A stretch of DNA of 64,000 nt from Aliiglaciecola lipolytica (GCF_018860635.1 NZ_JAHKPT010000025.1:229867-293866), one strand, 5' to 3'; counted from the first letter of the stretch, positions 29,402 through 39,246 are shown. A program made the numbers and translations. The notes: a model not told the origin generated them from the sequence alone.

Positions 29402-29666
29402 GATAACTCCAAAGAATTGATAAACATATCGATGGCACGAATTGGGTTATCTTCATGGATATAGTCATCCAGAACTTCGGGAAACATCGTGCTTTGCGTT
29501 CTGCTTTGGCCTTCGATAAACCTCGACATGTATATGAAACCTATCAGCTTTTTGATAGTTTCATTTTACCAATTACCACCCTAATTGAGGATCGATACTT
29601 AAGACCGATTGCTCATATTAAACACATACTTAGACCAAAAGGTGATCAATAGTTTTCACACAGCCT
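29402..29666 (-). mobile_element. IS1182-family remnant (5' end of transposase plus terminal repeat)
   Basis: On the minus strand the first 40 or so codons of an IS1182-type transposase are readable, starting near 29532 with MSRFIEGQSRTQ and continuing FPEVLDDYIHEDNPIRAID. This matches the N terminus of the intact transposase at 37678-39108 (FPEALDDFVTDDNPVRVID). Upstream sequence and the terminal repeat GTTTTCACACAG (29652-29663) also match the intact copy. The gene is cut exactly at the right end of the IS481 element. An open frame on the opposite strand over this stretch is an artefact of the remnant. Confidence 0.8.
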
Positions 29667-29788
29667 GTACGTAAAGCGGTCGTTGGCTTTTAGACTACCT
29701 TCTCGGATACCAGAATCACTACGGGTTTGTGGTATACTTCAAAAAGTATGTAAATCCTAGAGCTCCCAGTAATAAATACTTCTAGTAG

Positions 29789-30139
29789 CTATCTTGTGTC
29801 CATAAACCACTCTTCACTGGTATTGGTTCGATAAAGTACAGGATCTAAATCTTCGTCTGCTCCATTAACACCAAGATAAAAGCCATCGGTTTCTTTTACA
29901 TAATCCCATTTTTTTACGCCGACCATTGGTTCAGGGATGTTCTTCAAGTACGCTGGAGTGAGGTCAGTAAGTTTCATTGGATAACTGCCTTCAGTTTCTC
30001 TATATTTCTCTAAAGTAATTGATAATTTATTTCCCAAATTAATTGTTTCATCAATATTCTCTTGCTTCCAATCACTACACCCACTCGATATAATAAATGT
30101 CACTAAAAAAATTACTAATGTTTTGAATCGAATTTTCAT
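29789..30139 (-). CDS. Small lipoprotein downstream of the RHS gene, candidate immunity protein
   Basis: A 116-residue lipoprotein. The signal peptide ends in IISSGC, so the mature protein starts at Cys. The mature part has an LTDLTPAYLKNIPEP segment reminiscent of pseudopilin-type folds. The ATG at 30139 has the AGGTG of the RHS stop region as ribosome site at 6-nt spacing, and lies 9 bp after the RHS stop, so it is translationally coupled to the RHS gene. A small envelope protein directly after a secreted polymorphic toxin is the usual place for an immunity gene; that role is inferred and untested. Confidence 0.7.
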   Translation of the reverse strand: MKIRFKTLVIFLVTFIISSGCSDWKQENIDETINLGNKLSITLEKYRETEGSYPMKLTDLTPAYLKNIPEPMVGVKKWDYVKETDGFYLGVNGADEDLDPVLYRTNTSEEWFMDTR

Positions 30140-30148
30140 TTTTATCAC

Positions 30149-33100
30149 CTAACAATTAGGATAAGAACCACTACTGCAACTGCTTGTACTGCTATCGCTG
30201 CCACCACTACTGTCACTTCCTGAACCACCATAAGAAGAATTATTTGAGCCAACGAAATTCGGTAAAGATTGATTGATTCTTGGATCGGTCCAAGTTGTTA
30301 TGATACTACCTGTTGCTAATTCAGTTGCAATTGAACTTACAACTTCATCCAAGTCTTTGGAGTTCTGTCCAATTGATTGGCCAACTATGTTATTGTGTTG
30401 ATCTATTTTACTGTCCTTGCTTTCAGTTTCACCTAGCTCGTGAAGCCTACCAATCTCAACTGCTGATTCCAATCCCTCTTCTAAAGTAATACTCGCTTGC
30501 CAAGCAACATGGCGAATTCCATTTTTCAATCGCTCTTTTTGAGCTTTTGTCAAACCATTTCCATGGGATTTCACAAATTGATTTGATACAGATACTGCGA
30601 AATCTTTGTGTTTTCCAATCCCTACCTGATAAGCATCAACAGGGCCGACTGTAAAAATTCCTTTCATCTTTTCCCACAGCTTATTGAGAGTCCCTGCCGC
30701 TTTGCCGTCAGGATCGACATATTTGTATGGATTATTATTAGCATATGCATAACGGTTGAATGTATGAACGTTTGTAAATCCAACTGGGTCATTCGAATAA
30801 AAGCGTCCTATCATAGGATCGTAATACCGTGCTTGCATGTAGCTTAAACCTAAATCAGTATCGAATTTATGGCCTGAATAACCTATGTCATCTTTAGGAG
30901 TCTCTATAGTTTCTCCGAAAGGTCGAAAATGTTGGCGACTATTCGATAGAGGTTGTGGTGTTACATCGCCATATTTTGCTATTAATTTTTTCCCTAGATA
31001 TATATTGCTTGTCCCATTTCCAACGAAGGTTTCTTTTTCTTGATATAATAAAACCCCACTTTGGCTATACATAGAATATCGAGTGCCATTTCCGTCAACT
31101 TGTTTTACTCGCCGGTTGTGACCATCGTAAAGGTAACTGTTTCCTTTTGCAGAACTCAACTGATTGGCAGCATTAAAGGTAAGTCCAAATGTACCGTTGT
31201 GCTTAATGTTCCCTCGATCATCATATTGGATATTGCCGTATTTCCCATTGGTGCCAGTTCCAGTGACAGATGTCAGGCGATTATTTGAACTATGATAAGA
31301 GTAGTTTAGCGAGCGCCCCTTACTAGTGTAATTTTTAATGTTGCCAAGTGCATCGTAGCTGATACTGCTGTTACCAATACTGGAGCCACCGGTCACACCT
31401 GTCACTCTATCCAAACCATCATAAGCCAAGTTGGTTAGACTGTAGGAGGTATTTTGTCGATCCGTAATTGATTTTAGATTACCGTTATCATCATATGTGT
31501 AACTAAGATTAACAATGTTTCCATTTCCTCTGACGTCTTTAATTTCTCTAGGCAATAAACTGGTAGAATTTAGTGACGTTGTATGTTTAACACCATTTCC
31601 GTAAGTGAATGTGTGAATCATTCCATTGCCATGATACTTAACATCTTCTGCAAAAAGCATTTGAGGGCTTATTGCTTGAGTTGGTGAGCCAAAGCCATTG
31701 GGCTTGAAATTCACTTGAGTACCGTCAGGATAAGTTACACTGTCAATATGCGTAAGATTATTGTACGTGTAATCGACCTCTAAAGTGCCCTCCGCTCCAA
31801 TGGTTAGAGTTTCATCTTCAAGAAGATTAAGGTTATTGTAACTATACTCTTGAATAATGTTTCCAGCAGTCAGGGTTGTAACATTGCCCCTGTTGTCTCG
31901 TTCGTATGTTACATCTAAATCAGAACCTGGATAATTTATCTTGTACATGTCACCTAAGTTATCATAAACAAAATATGTGCTACCAGATGGAGCAGAAGCT
32001 ACGCAATGGTTATCACTTACACCGTGCTTCTGCCAAACAAGCTCACCTAAAGGATTGTATTTAAATACTGTGTTTCCAACATCAGCTCTTTGAATTAAAC
32101 ACAATTGATTTGATGTATCGTATTTTCGAGTTTCGGTAAAAGACTTACCATGACCAGACTGTGTGACGCTTTTTGTCAACCCAAATACATCTATTTCGAT
32201 GTCAGTTGTGACTCCCTCGGGTGAAGCTATTTTAGTTGCGAGTTCGAAGCTTGGGCTCCCGAACGCTTGATAGGTAGTTGTAGTAACGTTACTTTCGCCA
32301 TCATTTACTTGTATTTCATTCCCAGTAAGATATGCGTAGCTTATAGTGCCTTGCCCACTAGTTATAACCTTCTGTTTCCGATTTAAAACATCATACTCCG
32401 TGCGGATCCCTTTGTTTTCATTGGGATCGAAACTCACAAAAGATGAAAATGTGACCTGATTACGAGTGTTGTATTCAAAATTTTCATATCGTACTTTGGT
32501 GTTACTATCTGAACTCAATAGATCTTCAGTTTTTCTAGATACAAGTCTTCCTAGTGCGTCATAAAACTCAGTTGTTTTGAAACTAGGAGAATCAGAGCAA
32601 GCATTCCTAGTTGCGTTTAGAGTACACAAATAAACAATTTTGGTATTTGCAACATCATCCCAAACAGTCAGCAAATCCAACCATGAATTGTTGAATAGAC
32701 TATCATTTGCAATGTCTTTAGATATTAGTCGTCCAAGATTATCGTAAGTAAAGTGCGTAGTTACTTGATCATAATCAATTTTCTTAGTCACACGCCCAAA
32801 GCTATCAGCCTCTTGATATGAAGTAATAAATTCTTCTTTAGTACGATTATATGTTTTTGATTCATATGGCTTATCAGCATTATAGTCGTCGCTATAACTT
32901 ACTTCTCTGCGTTCACTACTGTTAATTCGATTTATACTTGATTTGATGCTTTTAAGTGCTCCTTTATTATTTCCTGAATTAAAATATTCAAAGCTACTAG
33001 TCTTAAAGCCATTTTTATATACTTCTTTGGTGTTTAAAGTTGTGTTGTCTAAAACATATTTATCAGTGACCTTAAATCCAGAATCAGTTTCCGAGATACT

Positions 33101-34699
33101 ACTTTGCTGTAATTTATCAAGAAGCCATTGGTCTTTATTGTGCTGGTATTGATTAAGAGTGAATCTTGAGTTTCCAGAAATGCTACTGATCTCATCAATT
33201 CTATCTGACGGAAGCGAAGTGCTATTTGAAAAAGTCTCTTTATACTTAGATATTGCGAAGTAAGAAGAGTAATCAATGTATTCTTTAAAATAAGTATCGT
33301 AACCGTTATCGGCTTTGTAGCTAGTGAATTCTTTTATTTTCCGCACATCTCTGCAATGAGGTGTTGAACTGTAGTTTGGAGAATTTAACTGTTTATGGCA
33401 ACCAGAAGTGCCAAGTTTGTATGAGTCCCATTGCACCTCATTCTTGACCAACAAAGCTCCCTCTTCCCATCGAGAATTGAACACCCACCCAGTTGATAAA
33501 AGCTCCCCTAAGTACACTTCTCGTTTGTATATTTCTCCCATAAAATCAGCACTGCTGTGTATATAGTTAACCTGCGTTAAAGCGTTGCTCTGATCATCTA
33601 CATTGTATTCATATACAACAGAACGATGTCCTTGAAATCCAGGGTAATTAAGTTCAGGCGATGTCAATGTATATGTGAACTGTCGCGTGGCTATATCTGG
33701 ACCGGAAATAGTTTTGCTGCTAACGGTTAAGCTGTTTCTACTATCTTCCCAATATCCTTGATATGAGTATTCAACTTTTAACTTTGAAGGAAAAGTAATG
33801 CTTTCTATGGATGTCGGTGCTCCCGTGAAAGGTCCAGTATGAGTATATTTTGTAATATTACCATCTGGGTCAGTAATGGATTCTATTTCTTTCCTGGCGT
33901 TGTAGTGGAAAGTTGTTTCATAGTCTTTTTCGCTAGACTTTAAAATTAATTTATCCAATCTACCGTTAGAAATGACTCGTTGAATTTCAACACCATTTGC
34001 AAGTAAAGTACCAGAGGAAAAATCAACAATATTCCCATCTTTATCAGATACACTTGCCAATGACCAAGTGAAATAGTTTGAAGTGCCACTTGCAGACTGT
34101 TTAGCTCCAAATTTAAACTTGACTCCATCTGGATAGGTTATAACAGGTAGTGCAGATTCGCATGTAAGAACACCATTATCTTTAAACAGTGCTAAAGAAC
34201 CTTGAGGCATATCTCCAGTATTATATCCTAATGGTTTTGAGTATTGAGGTTGACCTACTGAGCTTTTTCTTAACCCAAGCTGGCTGAGGTTACCTAGACA
34301 ACCAAATCCTCTCAAACTGAAGTAACCTCCAGTAGAAGAACTGCCTCTTAGTTGAAGTCTCGTATCACGCCCATTCAGCATTAAAAATGGCTCAACTATG
34401 CCACCACTGAACCCTTTGACTTCATAGCCAACTTGCACTTTCGAGCCATTTGAGAAAGGAATGCTAGCCACTTCAAATGTATGCCTTAATTTCAAATCCT
34501 GAATGCTAATTGATTCTGAAGGCAGGTCGCTGTAGCTGCTTTTGAAAACGGATCCAAACCCTTCTTCGCTTGAAGAGTCTGGTGGTATTATTGGATCATC
34601 CGCTTTAACCGCTACAGAAAATGAGAGCGCCAAAGCAATTAAAAGTGGTTTAAAGATGGCATTCTTATAAGTATTTGTTTGTACGATGCTAATTTTCAC
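30149..34699 (-). CDS. Secreted RHS-repeat protein with C-terminal toxin-like domain
   Basis: A 1516-residue RHS/YD-repeat protein. It starts with GTG (34699), preceded by GGAG, and has a Sec signal peptide (about 1-33, ending KADD). The body holds many YD repeats; the core ends with the hallmark YMQARYYDPMIGRFYSNDPVGF at about 1290-1310, followed by the NRYAYANNNPYKYVDPDGK junction. The variable C terminus of about 190 residues contains GIRHVAWQASITLEEG, IGRLHE and DQHNNIVGQSIG, a pattern resembling the DUF6973 domain (His-Trp, His-Glu, Asn-Asn motifs), and ends in a Ser/Gly-rich tail with cysteines. No PAAR or type VI adaptor is present. Toxin activity is inferred. Confidence 0.85.
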   Translation of the reverse strand: MKISIVQTNTYKNAIFKPLLIALALSFSVAVKADDPIIPPDSSSEEGFGSVFKSSYSDLPSESISIQDLKLRHTFEVASIPFSNGSKVQVGYEVKGFSGGIVEPFLMLNGRDTRLQLRGSSSTGGYFSLRGFGCLGNLSQLGLRKSSVGQPQYSKPLGYNTGDMPQGSLALFKDNGVLTCESALPVITYPDGVKFKFGAKQSASGTSNYFTWSLASVSDKDGNIVDFSSGTLLANGVEIQRVISNGRLDKLILKSSEKDYETTFHYNARKEIESITDPDGNITKYTHTGPFTGAPTSIESITFPSKLKVEYSYQGYWEDSRNSLTVSSKTISGPDIATRQFTYTLTSPELNYPGFQGHRSVVYEYNVDDQSNALTQVNYIHSSADFMGEIYKREVYLGELLSTGWVFNSRWEEGALLVKNEVQWDSYKLGTSGCHKQLNSPNYSSTPHCRDVRKIKEFTSYKADNGYDTYFKEYIDYSSYFAISKYKETFSNSTSLPSDRIDEISSISGNSRFTLNQYQHNKDQWLLDKLQQSSISETDSGFKVTDKYVLDNTTLNTKEVYKNGFKTSSFEYFNSGNNKGALKSIKSSINRINSSERREVSYSDDYNADKPYESKTYNRTKEEFITSYQEADSFGRVTKKIDYDQVTTHFTYDNLGRLISKDIANDSLFNNSWLDLLTVWDDVANTKIVYLCTLNATRNACSDSPSFKTTEFYDALGRLVSRKTEDLLSSDSNTKVRYENFEYNTRNQVTFSSFVSFDPNENKGIRTEYDVLNRKQKVITSGQGTISYAYLTGNEIQVNDGESNVTTTTYQAFGSPSFELATKIASPEGVTTDIEIDVFGLTKSVTQSGHGKSFTETRKYDTSNQLCLIQRADVGNTVFKYNPLGELVWQKHGVSDNHCVASAPSGSTYFVYDNLGDMYKINYPGSDLDVTYERDNRGNVTTLTAGNIIQEYSYNNLNLLEDETLTIGAEGTLEVDYTYNNLTHIDSVTYPDGTQVNFKPNGFGSPTQAISPQMLFAEDVKYHGNGMIHTFTYGNGVKHTTSLNSTSLLPREIKDVRGNGNIVNLSYTYDDNGNLKSITDRQNTSYSLTNLAYDGLDRVTGVTGGSSIGNSSISYDALGNIKNYTSKGRSLNYSYHSSNNRLTSVTGTGTNGKYGNIQYDDRGNIKHNGTFGLTFNAANQLSSAKGNSYLYDGHNRRVKQVDGNGTRYSMYSQSGVLLYQEKETFVGNGTSNIYLGKKLIAKYGDVTPQPLSNSRQHFRPFGETIETPKDDIGYSGHKFDTDLGLSYMQARYYDPMIGRFYSNDPVGFTNVHTFNRYAYANNNPYKYVDPDGKAAGTLNKLWEKMKGIFTVGPVDAYQVGIGKHKDFAVSVSNQFVKSHGNGLTKAQKERLKNGIRHVAWQASITLEEGLESAVEIGRLHELGETESKDSKIDQHNNIVGQSIGQNSKDLDEVVSSIATELATGSIITTWTDPRINQSLPNFVGSNNSSYGGSGSDSSGGSDSSTSSCSSGSYPNC

Positions 34700-34704
34700 T
34701 GTTA

Positions 34705-35133
34705 TTACTCCAAAGTCTCAGCGACAGGACTGCCTAACAAATCCGTGTGAATAAAAATAACTTTAGTATTTGGATCGATTTCTTCTATATCCACCCTAGC
34801 TTGACCAGCATATAGCCAACTTGAGGAGCTCGGGGATGTACATTGACGATAAAAAACACCGAAGTGATAAGTAGCAGGAACAGTAATATTATTGATGTAT
34901 TTATACTTGATATAGCTCCAACGCTGATAGAGAGTAGAAATAAGCTGACCGTTTCTTCTAACTGATATTTTGTAACTGTTTAAATTTGAACAACGGCTAA
35001 CATCTGCTGTATTGGTCCACTGTATTTTAACCGTTCCATTGTCATCAATGGTTGGTGCTAGCACTGCCCCATTAACGGGAAAAAAAGATAAAGTGATTAA
35101 TAGTGAGAATAATAATTTAATTGTACTTGTCAT
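34705..35133 (-). CDS. Small exported FN3-like protein carrying an RHS-type C-terminal motif
   Basis: A 142-residue protein with a signal peptide (about 1-22, ending NGA). Residues about 25-120 look like one fibronectin type III-like beta sandwich (ISVRRNGQLISTLY). The last 14 residues are HTDLLGSPVAETLE, a motif that in typical RHS proteins sits inside the core a short way before the YMQARYYDP hallmark. Its stop is 5 bp before the RHS start, with the ribosome site of the RHS gene inside its last codons, so the two are coupled. It may act as an accessory or secretion partner of the RHS protein. Confidence 0.7.
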   Translation of the reverse strand: MTSTIKLLFSLLITLSFFPVNGAVLAPTIDDNGTVKIQWTNTADVSRCSNLNSYKISVRRNGQLISTLYQRWSYIKYKYINNITVPATYHFGVFYRQCTSPSSSSWLYAGQARVDIEEIDPNTKVIFIHTDLLGSPVAETLE

Positions 35134-35163
35134 AGTAATATCAGCTCCATGGTTACTTGACTT

Positions 35164-36855
35164 TTAGCGTGCTATATCCAGAAGCATGACATCGCCATGA
35201 TTCAATTTTATTGTTTGCGGAATTTGAATTTCTTGGCCTGAGATTAGCTCAAGTCCATATTTACCAGTGTGAGTACCCATTTCGATTTCAACAACGTGGT
35301 TGGGATAGGGATTTGCCAGCAGCAATCTGAACTCAGTTTTGTTTTCATATCTTAAATAAATGGCTCGAGCAGAATCGTCTTCGATAGAAACAGATTCAAC
35401 AGCAGACATTACGGTATCATTAGTTTTGACTTCTAAAGCTGCTTGATAGAAACGTAAGAGAGAATTAGTGTCTTGAAGTTGGGAATCAGCATCTTTATCT
35501 TTGTCTAAATTTACTGCGTCTTCAAACCAAGGAAGATAACTTCTATTCCAGTCAAGCGTCACTTCATCTATCCAAGGCGTATGACCAGAATTGAAACCAG
35601 CGTTCTGAGTTTTGTCCCAAAGCATGATCCCTCGCTTGTATATATGCTCGCCTATATTGCGTTGCGAGATACCCAATTCTTCACCATAATATACAGAAAT
35701 ATTGACCGGACTAAACACGCTCAAGGCCGCGATTATTTTTTCTTCGCCATCATTGTTTACCGTCAATCCTTTGTATCTGACGACATCGTGATTATTCAAA
35801 AACGTATAAATTTGCTTATCTTTGGGCTTAAAGTCCAAAAGCATTTTATAATCGCTCTGAATAGATTGATTGATGAGAGAGCCTGTTTGCATTTGGCTTT
35901 CTAATTTTAATGTCTCCTCACTTAATGTGTCTCTAATCCCATTAAAAAACTCAAAGTTAAAGACTGCATCGAACCCGTTCTCAATCTTCAAATACTGAGA
36001 GCTTGTTTCAATATCAGCAAAAGTTTCTCCAATGACAAATACTTGAGGGTCGATATCTTTGATATAGCCAATCAATTCAGAAATAAGTGCAAAATTCGAA
36101 GCTGTATCCTCTTGTAGTGGGTTGGAACCTTCTTCAACCAAATGCCTTGCTGCATCAATCCTAAAACCATTTACTCCTTTATTAATCCAGAAGTGAAGTA
36201 TGTCCTTTACTTGCTGTCTAACCTCATCATTCTTAAAATTCAAATCTGGGCTGGCATAGCCAAATAATCCATAGTAATACCCATCACGTTCTTTTTTGGT
36301 ATGCCAGACAGATGTAGCAGGAGATGTTTCATCCCAAGGTTGCCCATAATCTTCAGGTAATTCACCGTTCCACCTATAAAAATCTTGGTAACTGCCATCC
36401 TTAGAATATGAATTCACAAACCAAGGATGCTGGTCAGATGTATGATTTAACGGAATGTCTAAGATTATTTTTAATCCATTGGCATGCGCTTCACTCAACA
36501 ACTTATCGAAGTCTTCCATTGAGCCAAAATCGAAATTTATCGATTTGTAATCAATAACATCGTAACCGTGATTAGAAGGACTCGCGAATATTGGACTCAA
36601 CAAAATAGACGTGACATTGAGTGATTTGATATACGGGATTTTTTGAGTAATTCCTTTTAGGTCGCCGTTTCCATCATTGTTGGTATCGAAGAATGACCTT
36701 ACCCAGACGTGATAGATGACATTATTCTTCCAAGAAGGGTCTAAAGGCTGTTTTTTAACTACGGATACATCTTTTTTAGCCAAATCGACATCGATATTTG
36801 GCTGGCAAGACACGCAAAAAGATAAACATAATAAGGTAAGAGAAAGCTTAGTCAT
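35164..36855 (-). CDS. GH13 alpha-amylase-family lipoprotein
   Basis: A 563-residue alpha-glucan hydrolase of glycoside hydrolase family 13. The signal peptide ends in FCVSC, so it is lipid-anchored in the envelope. The four conserved regions are readable: DIPLNHTS (I), GFRIDAARH with the nucleophile Asp (II), VIGETF with the acid/base Glu (III) and NNHDVVR with the transition-state Asp (IV). The C terminus (about 480-563) is a beta domain. A WHIRAHGWV-type N-terminal start (NVIYHVWVRSFFDTNNDG) is typical of oligo-glucosidases and neopullulanases. It precedes the FN3-like/RHS pair by 30 bp on the same strand and may share their transcript. Confidence 0.88.
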   Translation of the reverse strand: MTKLSLTLLCLSFCVSCQPNIDVDLAKKDVSVVKKQPLDPSWKNNVIYHVWVRSFFDTNNDGNGDLKGITQKIPYIKSLNVTSILLSPIFASPSNHGYDVIDYKSINFDFGSMEDFDKLLSEAHANGLKIILDIPLNHTSDQHPWFVNSYSKDGSYQDFYRWNGELPEDYGQPWDETSPATSVWHTKKERDGYYYGLFGYASPDLNFKNDEVRQQVKDILHFWINKGVNGFRIDAARHLVEEGSNPLQEDTASNFALISELIGYIKDIDPQVFVIGETFADIETSSQYLKIENGFDAVFNFEFFNGIRDTLSEETLKLESQMQTGSLINQSIQSDYKMLLDFKPKDKQIYTFLNNHDVVRYKGLTVNNDGEEKIIAALSVFSPVNISVYYGEELGISQRNIGEHIYKRGIMLWDKTQNAGFNSGHTPWIDEVTLDWNRSYLPWFEDAVNLDKDKDADSQLQDTNSLLRFYQAALEVKTNDTVMSAVESVSIEDDSARAIYLRYENKTEFRLLLANPYPNHVVEIEMGTHTGKYGLELISGQEIQIPQTIKLNHGDVMLLDIAR

Positions 36856-37072
36856 AAAGTGAGTCCATTCGACTGCGTTTTAAAATCCTTGATTTAGTTA
36901 GACTTCCTCGTGCTATGAATAACTAAATTTATTTCGGTACAAATGTTTACCGTAGAGCCAAAATATCACCATTAATCCGAAGGAGCAATATAGATAAACC
37001 AAATTATTCTCAAGTATTTTGACCCATTCAAACTTTACGTGATTATTTACACATGCTTGGTACCCGGGCACA

Positions 37073-37312
37073 GTGAATGGTAGATCTTTCGCCTACAACT
37101 TTTATTACAAGGAATTGGTGGTCGTGGACCAGTCTGCTATCCAAACGCTGGCAAATGTGCCTGACGCTTATGCCGTGATGTCACCGGCGGAGTATCTTGC
37201 CGAACTATATGCAGTCTATTACTACCTGGATGCAGACATCAGTTTTCTGCCCGAACCAATCAGGGCATGGTTTGAAGAGAATATTGGAGTGCGTGGCTCT
37301 CAGCTAGATTAG
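37073..37312 (+). pseudogene. Isolated C-terminal fragment of an unidentified protein
   Basis: A short open frame (79 codons from a GTG; the frame opens only ten codons further upstream at a stop). The segment MSPAEYLAELYAVYYYL followed by PEPIRAWFEENIG looks like the C-terminal helical end of a larger enzyme or toxin, somewhat as in lethal-factor-like metallopeptidases, but the catalytic part is absent. The local composition is richer in G and C than its surroundings. With no ribosome site, it is most likely a relic left by the rearrangements next to the IS1182 element. Confidence 0.4.
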
Positions 37313-37490
37313 TGAATCATGTGAAACAGACATTATCCTACTGATTCATCTAAAGAGGGACTATAACATAATTTCAAAACCGAAGAGTTGAACGTTCGTT
37401 TTTTCCAACAGTTAAACTTACTGTTCAACCGATTAAACTATTCTGAGGAATATGACTCTAGAGGCAAGTTTAAATGTCCGCTCTTTGTCC

Positions 37491-39246
37491 AGACTGTGTG
37501 AAAACCACTAAAGCAACTGCGTCTTTGCCGGATCTAGCCCACTTTTTGCAAAACTAATGTGCAGTTTCTTTTTTAAGTTTCAGGTTTATCAAGAATTGTA
37601 GCTGATACGAAAATAAAATAAGTGGTGAGCAGGTTGTTGGGCTTAATTAGGCAACTTAACGGTAAAAAAAGCCGCGATTATGCCTTCATTGCTTGTATCA
37701 GTGTCGGTACGCCAAATATCGATATCATTCGTCTAAGGTTATAAGCCAACACATGCAGGCTCATCTCGGTTTTGACGTTTTTTAACCTTCTCATTAAAAA
37801 GTGAGTCGACCCCATCCACATTTTAATTGTGCCAAACGGGTGTTCGACGGTTTGTTTACGCAGAACCGTCGTTTCTGGTGACTCATCTAATGTCGTTTGC
37901 ATCGTATCTATTAGTTTTTCGTGCACCCATCGCCTCATTCGTCTGGGGTCACGTTTAGCTGTAGTGCATTTTGCTCGAATAGTGCAATCGCGACAGGCAA
38001 TATGATTGAAGTAAACATCTTGCTCTAGGCCACTATCAAAGACCCGCATTCGATTTTGTAACTCTTCTCCCGCAGGGCAAATATAAATATCCTTTTCTTT
38101 GTCATATTTGAATAACGATTTATTAAAAATGCCTTTGAGTTTGGCACCCGATGTATCGCTTTGGGGGATAAGTGCGGTGACACCAATATCGTCCAATAAC
38201 TTGATATCGTTTCGACTAAAATAACCTTTGTCTGCGATAACGGTGATGTCCTGTTTATTGAGTGCTTCCTGAACTTGTTTGGCGACTAATGTGAGATACC
38301 CCATGTCGGTAGATTGAACAATGTCATGGCTGACAATTAGATGATGTTTGGTATCTACTGCGCTTTGCACGTTATAGCAAACTTGCCTGTTCAGATGATG
38401 TAACTTCATTAATCGAGAATCAGGGTCGGTAAGTGATACTTGTTTATCTGGATGCTCTTGAACGGTTTCCTCCATTTTTTTGAGTTCTGCCAAGCGTTTT
38501 CTTAACCACTTAATTTTTGATGATGATGCTTTTTCTTCAGTTTGCTGATTGTCTTTGTCTTGCTTATCTAATCCGTCAAGATACTCTTGAATACTATTTT
38601 CAACGCGCGTGATATGAAACTTTACTTTGCTAGATGTGTAGTTTCTTGATCTATTGTTGACGGCTTTAAACTTGCTACCATCAATGGCAATCAGTGACTC
38701 GGAAAACATGTTCATCTGGCGACATAGCTCGATAAACTGACGGCAGACCCCTTTAACTGCTTTGCCATTATCTTTTCTAAAATCAGCGATAGTTTTAAAA
38801 TCGGGTGTTAAGCGCTCAAGTAACCACATCAACTCAACATTCCGATGTGACTCTTTTTCGAGTCTACGGGAAGATTGAATGCGATTCAGATAGCCGTAAA
38901 TATAGAGTTTAAGTAAGGTTGCAGGATGATAACCGGGGCGACCTGTACGTTTGGCATGTACTCGTTCAAACCCTAGTTCAACCAAATCGATTTCATCCAC
39001 AAATACATCGATAACACGAACAGGGTTATCATCAGTGACAAAATCGTCTAGTGCTTCAGGAAATAGAGTCGTTTGTTGTCGTCCTTGGTCTTGAATGTGA
39101 TGAGACATAGCAGCGCACTTGATGTTTGTGATACTACTAATTTTACCCTATGACAAAACAGTTTTGGCGGCTTAACTAGACTGATTGATCATATGAAAAA
39201 GCTGCTTAGACCAAAAGATGATCAAGACAGAGTTTTCACACAGTCT
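37491..39246 (-). mobile_element. Complete IS1182-family insertion sequence, 1756 bp
   Basis: The transposase gene is bounded by perfect 15-bp terminal inverted repeats: AGACTGTGTGAAAAC at 37491-37505 and its complement at 39232-39246. The size fits the IS1182 family. No target-site duplication was recognised. A related remnant is at 29402-29666, so the family has been active in this island more than once. Confidence 0.85.
37678..39108 (-). CDS. IS1182-family transposase
   Basis: A 476-residue DDE transposase of the IS1182 group, full length. The N terminus has FPEALDDFVTDDNPVRVID and the family segment GRPGYHPATLLKLYIYGY; catalytic residues are likely the Asp in IAIDGSKF, the Asp in VIADKGYF and the Glu in QTVEHPFGTIK. 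The cysteine-rich stretch near 365-400 (CPAGEE, CRDCTIRAKC) is typical for the family. No stop or frameshift is seen, so the enzyme is probably functional. Confidence 0.9.
   Translation of the reverse strand: MSHHIQDQGRQQTTLFPEALDDFVTDDNPVRVIDVFVDEIDLVELGFERVHAKRTGRPGYHPATLLKLYIYGYLNRIQSSRRLEKESHRNVELMWLLERLTPDFKTIADFRKDNGKAVKGVCRQFIELCRQMNMFSESLIAIDGSKFKAVNNRSRNYTSSKVKFHITRVENSIQEYLDGLDKQDKDNQQTEEKASSSKIKWLRKRLAELKKMEETVQEHPDKQVSLTDPDSRLMKLHHLNRQVCYNVQSAVDTKHHLIVSHDIVQSTDMGYLTLVAKQVQEALNKQDITVIADKGYFSRNDIKLLDDIGVTALIPQSDTSGAKLKGIFNKSLFKYDKEKDIYICPAGEELQNRMRVFDSGLEQDVYFNHIACRDCTIRAKCTTAKRDPRRMRRWVHEKLIDTMQTTLDESPETTVLRKQTVEHPFGTIKMWMGSTHFLMRRLKNVKTEMSLHVLAYNLRRMISIFGVPTLIQAMKA

Noticed and set aside
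29455-29652. Plus-strand open frame of 65 codons after the IS481 element
   Set aside because: It is antisense to the readable N terminus of an IS1182-type transposase remnant and has no ribosome site.
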